NCBI GenBank assembly: GCA_914767715.1
Contig: OU612065.1
Coordinates: 24,056,001 to 24,120,000 of the forward strand
Source of the DNA: Membranipora membranacea
Lineage: Eukaryota > Bryozoa > Gymnolaemata > Cheilostomatida > Membraniporidae
DNA length: 64,000 nt
Direction of reading: 5' to 3'
The notes under the pieces were generated by a model that ran no database searches, had not been told where the DNA came from, and worked only from the letters and a program-made list of their open reading frames with translations. The position numbers and the translations under genes were made by a program. Below are positions 48,201 through 61,196 of this stretch, one piece after another; positions within the stretch are counted from its first letter, which is position 1; each line of letters begins with the position of its first letter.

Positions 48201-50660
48201 GTAATGGATCTGCAATTTTCACCTTGCTGGTATTATTGCCTTGTTGCCTTATTGCATGTTCCTTCTGAAGTGCACCCAGGCAGCCAATTCTACATATGAT
48301 TTTCCCTAGTAGTGACCATCCGTTTTATGCATTGTAGACATTTAAGCAGATTCAGCGTGGCCAGGATATTGATGGTAGAGTGCCAGTTCAGATCTTCCTA
48401 CATACATACCTACAGTACATCAAGCTTGATAAAACTAAAGATAGAAACATGACAATGGTCGACATGTATAAGAAATCATTAGGTATGTTTGTCAAGTTTT
48501 CTCTGCACAATGTTCCCATGTTGGATACCCTCACGCTTGGAGTTTGAGATTGATGATTTGAGAGAGTGTTATGTACCATACAAACATTGATAGTCATCTA
48601 TTGATACAATGAACATGTCGGCGCCATTTTGATATGAGAATTATGCTTTTCAGCATCAGTTAGTTGAAATTCAGTTGAGCCATGTTTCGCAGTAAGTGTT
48701 ATGAAATCTAAAAGGGAAAGTATATGCAGTCTATATATTATTAATGCTTATATGTGGATTAAAGTAATGATTACGCAGAATGCCCATCTAGAGGTCAAAG
48801 TTGCTTTTTTGTAAGTTGTTGAGATATTAAATTTGGCACAATTTTGAATTCACTTCTTCTTCTTCTTTATGTCTAATTACACGTTCTATCTCTTGATCAG
48901 GTAAGCCTGCTACAGAAGGGCAGAAGGTGGTCAGACCCCAGGATATAGCTCGTCTATATGAGATGATCACACAAGGTCTAGGAGAAATGGGAAATCTACC
49001 CGGTCTGAAAGAAGATCATGAACTGGAAGCAGAGCTACAGGCTGACATTGTAGTTTACAAGGCATTCAGGTAAGTCAGCACTCTGTCAAAGAATTTATTT
49101 TCTCTAATGAATGAAAACTTCAATTCTATTTCCAGGTGGCCAAGCATGGTTTTTATTATATTTATCATATTCATTATTTTGGTGATGATTTTTGAACGAA
49201 ATGTCTTGTACCTCAGTTAAAACCTATACCTACCGTCAATCAACCTGTGGATGTGATTTTTGTAATAACAATTAATAATATCGGAATTAGAGGTTGCAAA
49301 TTGGCTTATTCAAGTTTGAAAATCAAAAAGCTGACGATCATGCATGGTTTTACTTTATTTAGGGAGCCTAAATTAATATCATCATTGCTTTTTCAAAGCT
49401 CATTATGTTGATGTTCGGGAGTCATATTGATGATCTTCCAATACTGTTGTATTACAGGTGTTATTATCTAGCACAGTCATATGCATCTAATAAGCAGTGG
49501 CCTGAGGTGGTGGCTCTGAGCAGGAGATCCCAGGAGTATATTAGTCAAGCCCAGGAGGTGCTAGCTTCAGATAAAAAACAGGTAACTTACATTGTGCCAC
49601 TATGCCGAGTCGATAGTGTGAGCATGTCAGTGGATTGTGTGCACCTATCAGTAGCGGTAGGTCGATGGTTCGCACCCGTCGGTTTGGGTGGCATCTGTCA
49701 GTAATAGAGAAGGGAGTGGTGACAGATTGTTGTCCAATTTTGCTTGGAAAGACCAGTTCATTTCATTACTCAACAGAACAATGGAAGGCCTAGGCAAGAG
49801 CTATAAAGGAATAACATAAATGTTTTGTTTTTTCCTCTTGAATCAAGTTTTTTAGTCTAAGGCTTACATATTGACATTTATAATATTTTCTTCTGTCTCA
49901 GATGAAGGAGGAATTAGCTGATGCAATGAAGAAATGTGAAGGATTACTGATTCAAGCACAGGCCTCTAGTATTCTCGACTCTAATCAAGATCTTACCAAA
50001 GATATGTCTAAACTCTCTATTACTTCTGATAAAAGGGTAAGTCAAGTAGTTATTGGTTTGTGCGTAATTTTGCAGCAAGTGTTGACCATATAATTGACAC
50101 CATTTTTTAATTGTACATGGGGGTTGATATCCATTGTTACTTGTCAGAAGAACTTGTCAGGGGGTTCTTTCAAATAAAAACAGCCTAACTCAAAACCTCA
50201 TCGCTCACTCAGTGCGTGAGAAAAACCTGCTAGGGTATCGCTCAAGCTTCTGAGTGAGCAAATTATTCTAGATGAAAGACCAAGTGAGTGATAATTTTGA
50301 GCAATGTGACAGTGATAATTTGCTCTAGAAAAGGATCTCATTCTTATTGAAAGACCACCCCTGCAAAACATGTCTTGTAAATATTCATTTCATCCCTCTG
50401 TATTTTCCTTTTTCTAGCCTGTTTCTGAGAGGCTGGATGAATATCTCCCAGAAGATCCTAAGATAATGACTAGGAAGGTTACTCTGATTAAAACACCACC
50501 GGAGATGCAGCCTATACCCTGTAAACCCCTATTCTATGACCTGGCAGCCAATCATGTGCAATTCCCAGATGTAAGCAGCAAAATCACAACTCAGGAAAAG
50601 AAAGCTGGCCTTACTGGCTACATGCGCAGCTGGATAGGCGGATGGGGCGGCAAGAAATGA
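45266..50660 (+). CDS. SRP68: Signal recognition particle subunit SRP68
   Basis: Eleven exons (45266-45359, 45977-46157, 46340-46535, 46673-46845, 47380-47560, 47940-48089, 48338-48482, 48901-49069, 49458-49581, 49902-50036, 50418-50660) join in phase to 596 aa; human is 627. It forms a heterodimer with SRP72 on SRP RNA and is needed for ER targeting. Recognised blocks: VIKESQQQHGLRHGDYQRYR and CSRRLRRIRK (RNA-binding N-domain), ERCWSYAMQLKSEA, RYCAYNIGDTS, SLHEVTWRGRVIPI, IRVFLLAERESQEE, then a TPR-like helical middle (YLAQSYASNKQWPEVVALS). The SRP72-contacting C-terminus has PIPCKPLFYDLAANHVQFP and the end KAGLTGYMRSW. The N-terminus is shorter and lacks the Gly-rich leader of vertebrates. 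AATAAA at 51085. Confidence 0.96.
50196..50380 (+). repeat. Dispersed repeat, copy in SRP68 last intron
   Basis: It contains ATCGCTCACTCA, GAGTGAGCAAAT, GATAATTTTGAGCAATGTGA and CAGTGATAATTTGCTCT. The same blocks in the same order occur at 57343-57490 in a RUNDC1 intron. Confidence 0.6.
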
Positions 50661-51492
50661 GCACCATGATGATTTTACCGGAAGATAATGTTGATGGCCA
50701 TGATTTCAGTTCAGCTCTGCATCATTTTAAAATTTGGTGGTGGTTGTTGCAATTCAGCGCGGATTTTAGTACGGGCATGGATCGGTTGGATAGGATCAGA
50801 ACAAGTGTTAGGTGGCACTCGGGACACTCGTTTGTTTCTAATTCCTTGGCTGATAGGAAATTGCAATTGCTGGAAAGCAATTTCACATTGGCATTCTCAA
50901 TTGTTACTATGATGTTATTATTCTGTTACTAGTTGTTAGTCTTGAATTGGATGATTTTCTAATGTATTGTGTTCCAGATTCAATGGTCATTCTTATTCTG
51001 CAAGCTGCAAATACAAATCTGCAATGAAAAAAATCATATTCTTTTCTAAAAGTACACAAGTACTTAACCCATGCAAAAACGCAAAATAAATCATGTTCTT
51101 TTTCTCGTGGTCAACAAATGACTCGCTCAAATAGAGATATAAAACCAGAGAGAGAGAAGATTAATAATCGAGGAATTCAGTAAGGAAGTTATTTAAATCA
51201 TACAAACCAAAATTGATACCACCAGTGATGGTTCAACATGATTTTATATTACTCTGTAAATGCACCTGATATGACTAGAAAATGTTGAATGTAAATATGG
51301 AAACAGTTGATCTATAATATCTATAATAAGGCATTGGATATACAAAAAAATAGGAAATTCATCAACCAGATCCACCTTCAAATAACAAATGATGAAAGTG
51401 TCACCCAGAAGATGTGATAAATACACTAGAGATTTAAATGACTAGAGTTCCGATTTGATGAACTTAAAATTACTGTCAAGAAGTTATGATTA
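50661..51492. other. 3' flanks of SRP68 and RUNDC1 (convergent)
   Basis: No gene seen. The AATAAA at 51085-51090 on the plus strand is a reasonable SRP68 polyadenylation signal, 425 bp after the stop. Confidence 0.5.
51085..51090 (+). terminator. Candidate polyadenylation signal of SRP68
   Basis: AATAAA within GCAAAATAAATC, 425 bp downstream of the stop codon. Confidence 0.5.
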
Positions 51493-54400
51493 CTAGAATG
51501 CATCCTTGATATTGCTGAACTGTTTCACAGCAAGATCTACTGGCAGATTAAATTCATACAGCTTGAGTTTGTTCATGGCACAAAACACATCTTCAAACCC
51601 TGTCTTCTCTATGTAGCTCCATGGCTGATAGAACTGATCTAACAATGCGCTGGTTCTGAAAATCTGTCGCAACCATGGAACAAGCTTCTTCTGACTGTAA
51701 AATAAATTGAAAAATGATAAAACCTTTCAAACATTGGCACCTCAAATCCAGCAGGGAGTTTTGGTCAAACTTCTCGAATTTAGAAAGGGCGGAAGGATCA
51801 GGCAATCAAACCTTACTTTAGACTTGTCCACTCCTTGAACTTCAACATCAATGAGTATACAACTCCAAATTAGGACAGACCATGCAAGGTTAAAATCATT
51901 GAGAGTACAATGAAGCATTGATAATTTGACAGCTAGTGTCAATTTTAAGCAGATCCTGGTGTTTATGATGCAAAAGACTGTCCTGACATGCTTTTTTGTG
52001 GAGGGGAGGGGACATCACAGCAAAGCTTGTCGCAAGAGGCTAACATTGCAGTTGCACAAGAGCTTCTGACTGAGTCTAGGAAAAGCACAGATAAATCAGT
52101 GTCAATAAATACGAAGTGATAGTCTGAATTTGAATGCTTACTTGAGTGCTAAGCTGATGAACGCCTTGTAGTGAGAATCATCACTTCTCTGGTAGAGTGT
52201 ATGAGTCTCTATGATGTGTCCTATTCCACTAAGTAGAGATTGTTTGACTGTAGTTTCACTGTGAGACGGTTCATCAATACCAAATGCATTAGCCAATCTC
52301 CTGGATGGGGCCTCATTAAATGAATGGCCATCCTACAAAAAAAAGAACTTACATTGATCAATATTAATCTTTTTTTACTCAAATTCATAATCGAAGTCAG
52401 CTAGAAATAATTTTTCAATTTCATAATTAATGTCAGTTAGAAATGGCTTGCTGACTTCAACTTTATACTATAGCGAAATGGAATGTACATACTTCTCAAA
52501 AAACAGATGACACCAGCATATTTGTATCTTCAGAGTTTAAAATCAGTATTGATGTTTGATAGACTTGGTTGGCTGATGAAAGCAGACTGCACAATAGCAC
52601 TTACTTTTAATTCATAGTATCTCAGTATAATCGTCCATGCATGTACCGGCTCTGATTTCACTAACACAGAGTTTCTTGATGAGCATCCCCCAAACGGCAT
52701 CAAAGCTTGACTAGAACTTCGCTAAAATATAAAAGATAACAAGATAAACAGCTAAGATATCCCAAGGTTAGCTTTTTTCCAGGCAGTTGTTTATGGACAG
52801 ATGTTGTGAAAAATAAATCACAAGAAAATCAGTAAACATATTCAAAGCTTAGCTATTTTCCAGGGAGTCAGAAATGGACAGATGTGGAGAAAAATAAACA
52901 ACAAGAAAATAGGAAACAAATCACAAATTTAGCAACTTTCCGGCCAGTTGTAAATTGGCAGATGTGTTGAAGTGAACAATTGATTGATTGTATTTACCTC
53001 GACAGCTCCATGCTCTATTAGTTTCTTCAGTGATATAGAGAAGTTCTTTCTCACGCACTGAGTGAGCTCTTTACTCTCTGATATATAAGTCTCCTCATCA
53101 CTCAGATAATCACAATCAGTGAATACGGAGTTATCTCTCTCTTCTATCACCTTCTCAGAGGCATCAATCAGAGCGTCAGTCGACATCTGCATCTCCGCCA
53201 GCATATCCCTTAATAACACAAACACACAATTAATTTGGGGAGTCCATATGACAATAAATAACAACTGCAAATGTTCCAACGAAAGTTCAGCAATTTGCCA
53301 ATTTTATCACTTCAGTAAAGGTTTGATTCCAGCCCAACCAAAACAAGTAATTGAAAATAAAATTTTGCTTTGATTTGTATCCCTGGTTACATTAAAAAGG
53401 TTAGCTCAGAGCTTCAACCATGGCCAAGTACTTTCCTTGAATTGACTTTGCACAGAGAGGCAACATGCTTTGATTGTCGTTTACCAAATTAGCAAGTTTT
53501 GCATATTGCCTCATGTCTGATGCAACATTGATCAAATGAACAAACCTAGATAAATACAAACCCATAATGAGGTTGATTAGTTTTTTCTTTCATGTCATTT
53601 CGTTTTAAGTCAGCGGATCTGCTGGCACAACCGAGCTCTGATATGATGAATATATGCAGAACGCTGATCAAGTGCTTCAGCCGTGATGAAAAATTATCGT
53701 GACCAGCCCCAACTGGTGGATCACTCTAAAGAGAAGAGAGAACACAAAGTTATGGTATTATATAGTGGAACAATTATAATATAACCTCAGCTCAATAAAA
53801 TGATCAGTCAATGATCTTAGAACAATTGATGAACAAATGAAAGTTTGCACAAAAATCGTTGTCCGCGTATATTTGCATAACCATGTTCATAGTGTGGTTC
53901 TGAAGTAATTACTCCTAAACCATACCCCTTGGCTGTCACAGCAAGTCATACCTTATCACTGCTGCCTGTACCCTGTGTTCTAACAGTATCTGCTGATGGA
54001 GAGTATCCAGGTATACCAGTCGTCACAAATCTACTCTTGGGTAAAGATCTCCTTCTTTGTTCTTGTGCCTCCTTCTGAGTATTTGTCACCTCAGCTGTAT
54101 AGAAAAGCAGAAATATTGTTATTGACTTGTACACCAAACTAACGCAGATCTTGTAGTCTGACATAGTTTATGTTCAACAGCCCATCTGTTGAGGGCTGAA
54201 GTGAATTATTACCCAATGTTTGAGCAAATATAATATTGTATATATTGTAATATATATTAATATTGTATGAAGTCAATACTGAGTGCCATTCTCAATTAAT
54301 GATGCGCTCAGAAATTGAATTCATGTGGTGGAAGGCATGGTTGTGCAAGTTCTATGGCAAGCTGAAAGATGGCACAATGAAGACCAATGAGCATGAAACA

Positions 54401-57400
54401 GATGTGGCTGCTTATTCAAAATACATTGTCTAAAATGTCGTCAACAAAATTCTGAATACTATTTGCATCTCGTTCTTCGTATAGGTTGTTAGACTGTGTC
54501 TCCCATGGAACTTGATCACAATGTACTATCGAGCCATGTTGTTTTCTCTATGTAATGTTATACCATCCCGATGTATACATACATGCTGCATCCATGAACA
54601 ATGCCTTGGGATGACACTTGACAACATGTGCTCTGTTTCAAGCACCCTGACACTCTGATACTTGACACATCATCTATCAGCTTTTATTTTGTAACAGTCG
54701 ATGTTACACAGGGACTCATAAAATTATAAATATCTCCTAAATGGTTTATTCTTGGTACTGCGCAATTAACAGCTTCACTCATGGCCTAGATCAGCTAGAG
54801 GGTGAAACTAGCATTTGTGCTGTTACTGTTACAAGAATAAACCATGCCAAGTTATCTGATTCCTTGAGGAATAACCTTGACACAGATTTCTATGATCATT
54901 TCTATTTCGATGACTATGACATTGAAATATTTCGATATATGTTTGATTTTATTTCGGTCAGTTTTTTTTGCATATCAGGGAGAACATCTTCGTATGATGG
55001 TTGATGCAATAAAAAAGTATAAATATAACAAATCTCGTACACACCTTGTAAGAAATCGACAAACCGCTCCAGATCGACAACTTGGGTTCTCAGCTGTTCC
55101 ACTTGTTTCTCTTGTACTTTGGCTGGATACACAATCTGCAAACGAGTCATCAAAGCTCTCAAATGTCACTTCAATCTGCACAGTTTGCTAACTTATTTGA
55201 AATCACACATAACAAGATACAAGAGCATTTGGAGGCTGCTTCCGCTATCCGAAAGGTCACCTAATATCCAATAGGTCAGCTATTATCCAATATGACAGCT
55301 ACTATCCATCATGACAGGTACTATCCAATATGACAGCTACTATCCAATGTGACAGTTACCATCCATTTTGTTTCATTTGGATAGTAGCTGTCATATTGGA
55401 TGGTAACTATCAAATGTGACAGTTACCATCCAATATGACAGCTACTATCCAAATGAAACAAAATGCTGTCAAGCTTTGAGCTGTAGAACACACCATCAAA
55501 TGAAAATATATGTGATAGATATTGATTTAAAATTCTAAGGGACAGAAGGCTTGGTGAAAATAATAGTGCATTGACTGCATTTTTGTTTTATATAAACATT
55601 AACAACTTTCTACACAAATTAGTCCCAAGAGATTCCTGTTGGCGTCAGAACCTAACACTCACATCTTACTGACTGATTATATACATTGGACATTGGTTCA
55701 TAAGTTATTCTGAAGTTGTCTGTAGCTGAACGTTCATTATTAATCCTATAGGCTTTGCCCAAGACATTATATGAAGTGAATACTACAACTAACCTAAATT
55801 ATCGATAATAATAGTAAATGTATTTTAGTATGGAAGTAAGTAAATAAGTAAGTAATTATGGATACCAATATATCTGGGAGGTGTTTCAACCAGAAAATGC
55901 CAAACCTGCCAATTGCTCACATATTGATGGATCGAGGGGGCGATCTGAGAATGACTATGATGAAAACAAAAAAATAGGATTGATCGAAGAGATTGTGAGG
56001 AAAATGCTAAAAAGTCCCAGATAAATAATGCATTTTTTGACACGTGCAAGGTAGCCTCTTTTTTATACAAAGCCCCTTTCTGTCACTGCATAATAACACA
56101 TTTTAACAACAGGAAAAAGATAAATTAAATACAAACCTGGGTGATTGCTTCATCAACGCATTCTCTCAATTCTGACGAACTAAAACCAATCAAGAAGAAA
56201 TGTGATTAGAAAAATGATACTATCCAAACTACGGACAATGTACTACTAACTGTGTCACCAAATCTGTAACAAACGTCAAAGTATTTAAAAATAAATTACA
56301 TTCTATTTGATTCTTGTGGAAATCAATAGTATTTATCCTCTCAGATGTACATTGTGAAATAACAGGAAGTATAATTATTGGCTATCTTACAGTTTGACAT
56401 GATGGCAGTAAACACTCTGGTCGAATAATTCCAGTCCCACATTAAAGATATAATCTATATATGTGGGCAGGTATGTAGATACTATTTTATAATGGTAGTA
56501 ATGATACTACTTCCTAAACCATTGTGTAATGGCAAAGCAGCTGGTCTAATGTTCAGACAATGACTATACAATTGAATGGAAATTGACAGATCAGGGAAGT
56601 AAGAAACGGACATGAATTGGAATGAAATTACTCTATATCATGGCTACCCGGCTACAATAATGACACATGGCATGCGTTTTCAGGGTTGGCCTAATATGAG
56701 ATGGTGGCTGATCATAGTCAATGCAGCATATATGTCAGCTACTACACTCACTCAGCACTAATATTTACACATTTTTTTGTGAAAACACTTTTGCACCACA
56801 CTGTAGTCATACACATCGATCCTCTGAAACAAACTGTGTGATGTCATTGTGTGTTAAACAAATTATAAATAATAATGTGCTAACAATACCTGAGAGAAGC
56901 AAGGTTGTCTAGATCTGTGATCTGCAGCTTTCTTTTAATTTCTTGGATTATAATCTCCTGTTTCTCTAACTTTTTTGAGGTGGGCAACTCCTCAGCAAAA
57001 CCATTCTACAAATGAAAAAGGTTGGTGGTGCTAAATAGCTCGATGGACTATAAGATTTGCCTCGTAATAATTACCATTCATGAATTTAATTATTGGGGTA
57101 TATGTGGCAAACCCAATTCAACAATATCATCACAACTAATGTGTTATATCAAATATAGCAGAACATCACACATTTTAGGTTTCAAGGAAGTGGATGAAAA
57201 TATACTGTATCCGCTAACCTCATATGCATAACTCTCAAGATCTGCTAAGGAACTTTTGAGCTCTACGATCATCTCCTTCTGTTTATCGCTCAGTTTCTGC
57301 TTGTATTCCTCATCACTCTGTGAAGGCAAAAAAATTCACTTAGATCGCTCACTCATTGATGTAACTATTTAAATTATGAGTGAGCAATCTGGGAACGAAT

Positions 57401-58917
57401 TTGTCTAATTGGAACACCAAGAGAGCTATAATTTTGAGCGATGTGATAGTGATAATTTGCTTTGGTAAGTTGAAAGACCCCCCAGAGTTCCTTGATCAAA
57501 CGTACAATAACTTGACTTGAATTAAGACCTTTTCGTTATCCATTGCATTACCCACAGAGCCCATTGTGCCTCATTTATAACAAAGGTTGGTTTTGCAATA
57601 AAAATACAAAAAATGGGGTTCGTGCCAATCGATAGACTATTTGCAATAAGGATAGACTCACTGCCTCATCAGAGTTGTTTGTGTCTCGAGGTAACACACA
57701 TGACCTGACATCCGGTATCCCTCTCTCTGCAAACTGTTCTAGTTCCTTCAACCTCTCCTACAACCAGGAAACGAGTGTTACATCCTGGCTCATTTAACAT
57801 GATGGGTCATGATCATATAAAACACATTCATCAGAAAGAGGGCTTCTAATCACAGATAAAGGATATCTTTACTCTGTCATTTAATATTTCCACGACTATG
57901 AAGATAACTTGAACCATATTGACCATTGTTAAAGCCCTCAAACTGTTGGCCTGAGAAGGGGGGGGGAGTGGAAAACTGGTCATCGCCAAAATTAGTATCA
58001 ATATTTTAAACATGGAAAACAACCAAAACCCTGAGTAGTTATTTCTCCTTACCGTTTTACAATCTTCAGGTCCTTCGATGATCTGTTTCAGTCTAAATTG
58101 TACTTGTGCGAAATGTGATGTTAGCGAGAGAAGTGAGTTTGACATCTTCTCATTTTCATCCACAAGCAACGCGACCTCCGAATCATTCTGCTGATGTACT
58201 AAAGCTGACCTACAATAGACACTGATGATCAACGCAATGAAACAAAAGCAAAATATCTTACGACTTATCGCCTGCAAGTCGTACCTAAACTTAAATTAAA
58301 TTAGCTCAGCCAGGATATTTTGGAAACTTACAACCGCAATTTAAAGTTCAACTATCCAAGGATATTTTAGCCGCTCAATGTTGCATGTGTCATTTGATCA
58401 TTAATGTGGTGAAGCTCACATGGAGTGACCTGACCAAAAAGTACCCTTGTCTCAATGAAGAAGAGTTAAGAGAAAATCTCAGCTAAGACAGTCACCCAGC
58501 ATCTTACAACCACTTTATAAGCTGTAATGGTACCCTTATTTATACGATGTTAACAGTGAATCAGATAATAAGCTTTGCTGCAGAGTTGGGACATGTGTGT
58601 ACAACGGAATGCCCAAAAGGCAGATGTAGCCACATGCTTATCATCTGACTACATTTTATATCACTCTCAGCATTATCATTGTAATAAAAAAATGTAGCCC
58701 CCAAGTGGTTTCAGAGAAATACATACCAGTATGAAAAACCAGATCTTCCTCACTTACTTCATAGAAACTGTAAATCAATAACCCAATGTTCAACTCACTC
58801 AGATTTGCTTTCTTCAGATGAAGTTATGGAAGGAGAGTCTGCCACAGCTCCTAATGGAGCCCATCGTTCTTTAGGAGCCTCTCCATCCATCCAACTCAAA
58901 TCTTCTGTCTCAGCCAT
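51493..58917 (-). CDS. RUNDC1: RUN domain-containing protein 1
   Basis: Thirteen exons (58917-58799, 58209-58053, 57757-57662, 57317-57219, 57005-56890, 56179-56137, 55135-55045, 54094-53952, 53725-53562, 53208-52998, 52721-52605, 52332-52142, 51694-51493) join in phase to 582 aa; human is about 613. The N-terminus has the orthologue-typical RWAPLGAVAD and LLSLTSHFAQVQFRLKQII, then a long coiled coil (KQKEMIVELKSSLADLESYA; VQEKQVEQLRTQVVDLERFV). A Ser/Arg-rich linker follows, then the RUN domain (about residues 370-582) with SEPVHAWTIILRYYELK, RRLANAFGI and LVPWLRQIF, ending PVDLAVKQFSNIKDAF. RUN domains bind small GTPases or membrane-traffic factors; vertebrate RUNDC1 has been linked to p53 activity and to autophagosome fusion. 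An in-frame TAG lies 9 bp before the start codon, which fixes the start unless it is spliced out. Confidence 0.95.
55240..55485. repeat. Short-unit minisatellite arranged as a foldback
   Basis: About ten copies of a 19-20-bp unit of the type TGACAGCTACTATCCAATA, the first ones diverged. The array then reverses: TTTCATTTGGATAGTAGCTG on one side is matched in reverse complement by CAGCTACTATCCAAATGAAA on the other. It lies in the RUNDC1 intron upstream of the exon at 55135. Confidence 0.8.
57343..57490 (+). repeat. Dispersed repeat, copy in RUNDC1 intron
   Basis: Shares ATCGCTCACTCA, GAGTGAGCAA, ATAATTTTGAGCGATGTGA, TAGTGATAATTTGCT and a GAAAGACC tail with 50196-50380, in the same order and orientation. 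Confidence 0.6.
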
Positions 58918-59221
58918 CGGACAATACTATGAAGATGCTGTACTCACACATACATCATTATTCACGACGGGGTGACTAGTTCCCAATCAATAGTGATCCT
59001 ATGCTGAGTGAGAGTAAGACAGCCTATTGATTGCCTTTGTATGGCTTAAGTCCCAGAAATGGTTAACCTATCTCCCTGAAGCGATGCTGTCTTCCAAACT
59101 GTAGAAAAACAAACATCAAATTTTCACCATTAGCACATTATGTCATCCAATTTTAACTCATCTAAAAATATAAATGATAAATTAAAAATAGATTACCAAG
59201 TAAGGTCACATGTATGCTGTA

Positions 59222-59737
59222 TATAGACAGTTTTCTGAGCTCTGATTTAGGCCTCAGTTCGGAGTTGTCCTCTCTCCAGTTTGGTACTTTTAACCCACGC
59301 CGCATAGGAAAAACGTGCTGAAAAGAGGGTTATCTTGATAACCGCTTATAATAGGATAAAAATTATTCTTGATTCAGAATCTGCAACATTGAAAACTCAG
59401 ATGGACATAGTTTGGGAAATCATTTTAGTATTTGTATAGTCAATTATAGCATTTTCTGCCTGTTTTGCGGATAATTTGGCAGAATTTTTCATGAGTTTCG
59501 TCACCAAAATTAAGATTCATCAACATTCAAGCCTCCAATGATTTGGAAACCTGGTCTCCCAGGGTTTTCAATGGTGCAGACTCAGAATCAAAAATCATTT
59601 TTATCAAAACATAAGCAGTTTTCAAGATAACCCTCTTTCAGCAGGTTTTTCCTATGCGGCGTGGGTTAAAAGTACCAAACTGGAGAGAGGACAACTCCGA
59701 ATTGAGGAATAAATAAGAGCTCAGAAAACTGTCTATA
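59222..59737. mobile_element. Long-TIR non-autonomous DNA transposon, TA-flanked
   Basis: Arms of about 175 bp start TATAGACAGTTTTCTGAGCT and end with the reverse complement. They share TAACCCACGCCGCATAGG and GGAGTTGTCCTCTCTCCAGT. The spacer is only about 160 bp, with no coding capacity. Ends read TA/TAGACAG and CTGTCTA/TA, as expected for a Tc1/mariner-type TA duplication. Confidence 0.85.
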
Positions 59738-60830
59738 AGGTCCATGTCCCCTCCAAATGGCCAAATATGAACAATTAGGGTAAAGCCATAATTAAATGCA
59801 GATCAAAGTACATCCATAGTCTGGATCATATATCTAACTATACAGGTAATGCAATGTTTTCCGAAGGAACCATAAATCAGTTAGAGAACTGTGGCTGAGT
59901 GCCCGAGTGGTCAATTAATTTGGGGAACAAGAAATTTGACAACTGGACACCGTAATAAGGCTTGGAGGGTCTGGAACAAGGATGAAATGAGTTACCAAGG
60001 CCTGGACCATTGAGTGGAAAGTGTTTGCAAATCAATTGTATAAGATGATATAGATTAGATAGATAGAATTGGAAAAACTGCCAGGTAACTGGTTTCAAAG
60101 GAACACAATGAAAGTTTAGTAACCCCTGCTTATCCAAGTCAGTTACGGACAGGTGAAAGTCAGGTTTTTGATAGAACTATAGGACTAGGACTTTACGGTT
60201 ATGGGGTTTGGGTCATAGGGCTATGGTGGAGATGTGTATGTTGCCAAATTATAGGATTACCTTCTTGCTTTGTACAATGAGTTCATAGCCTTGACAAATA
60301 CAGTCACGCTTGTTACTCCACATGCCCACTCATCTATCTATGTATGTATTAGAGGGTACCCCGCTACCACACACTATACCTGTCCATACCTACTACTATA
60401 ACCCCTACTAACTAACTGACTAACTAACAATAATATATCTACTGTCTTTACCAAACCAGGTTATCTGGGAATGTTTTACTGCCCCAAGAGTTTTTGTTAG
60501 TGCTGATATGTTCAAGCATAGCCACTGCCAGATATACTTAGGCCTATGCTATGGTTAGGCTAAGGAGTATTACTTACTACTCCACTGTTCAGTTCTCAGT
60601 CAGGAATAAGAAGAGGAGCAGGTCTCTCTAGACTTATCCTCACTCTTTTCATCTCTGTCAGGACTCAGGGTTTTAAAGATTTAGATAGAATCATAGAATA
60701 GATGATGATGATAGTCTGTCTAGCCAAGGAGTTAGTCTAGCAATAAAATCTATTCTTATCTAGAATTGTTTTTTTAGTATTTATAATTAATAACCAAAAC
60801 AAAAGGCTCATTCATTTGTCCTCCACCTAC

Positions 60831-60959
60831 CTGTCTCAAGTCTGACCATGAAGCAGAGGTGCTCTCTAATATCTCCTCAAAAATGTAGCAGTTGTGACGG
60901 TGATACTGCTGTAACGCCTTGGTGATAGAGGACAAGAGGTGTAAAATATCCAGCTGCTG
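60831..60959 (-). CDS. Orphan coding exon, family not recognised
   Basis: A 129-bp open segment on the minus strand is bounded by an acceptor-like TAG (60962-60960) and a strong donor (CAG/GTAGGT, 60830), phase 0 at both ends. It encodes 43 aa, including LDILHLLSSITKALQQYHR and CYIFEEILESTSASWSDLRQ. This composition (amphipathic helices, Trp, Cys, no low complexity) looks like real protein. I cannot assign a family. No partner exon was identified. It could be an upstream alternative exon of RUNDC1 (phase-compatible with an acceptor-like CATAG nine bases before that start), an exon of an unannotated gene, or a relic. Confidence 0.45.
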
Positions 60960-61175
60960 CTACCCTGCTGCTATCCAATTTGGTGCATGCTGAATGACAT
61001 AATTTTCAATTTCCAATTTTCAAGAACAGTTCTATCAACTTTACATAGACTCTAGAATGTTATTTTCATATTGATCTACTAACGTTAACTTATAATAATG
61101 GAGTGTATTAAAATTAGACTGTACTATGTCAAGGTCAAAGAAAATAGGCGGAGCTGACATATATTTTAGCATTGA

Positions 61176-61196
61176 CCAATGAAATCACATATAAAG
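61176..61196 (+). promoter_or_regulatory. CCAAT box and TATA box of the secreted-protein gene
   Basis: CCAAT at 61176-61180 and TATAAAG at 61190-61196, about 145 bp upstream of the start codon on the same strand. The CCAAT-TATA distance is shorter than usual, so one of the two may be coincidental. Confidence 0.5.

Noticed and set aside
53400-53545. Extra RUNDC1 exon (frame with LINVASDMRQYAKLANLVND)
   Set aside because: The donor at 53561 and acceptor at 53209 join in phase and match the family without it; including it would break the phase.
59890-59940. tRNA-like text (GTGGCTGAGTGCCCGAGTGG)
   Set aside because: Looks like a tRNA-Leu/Ser 5' half, but no acceptor stem, anticodon arm or B box follows.
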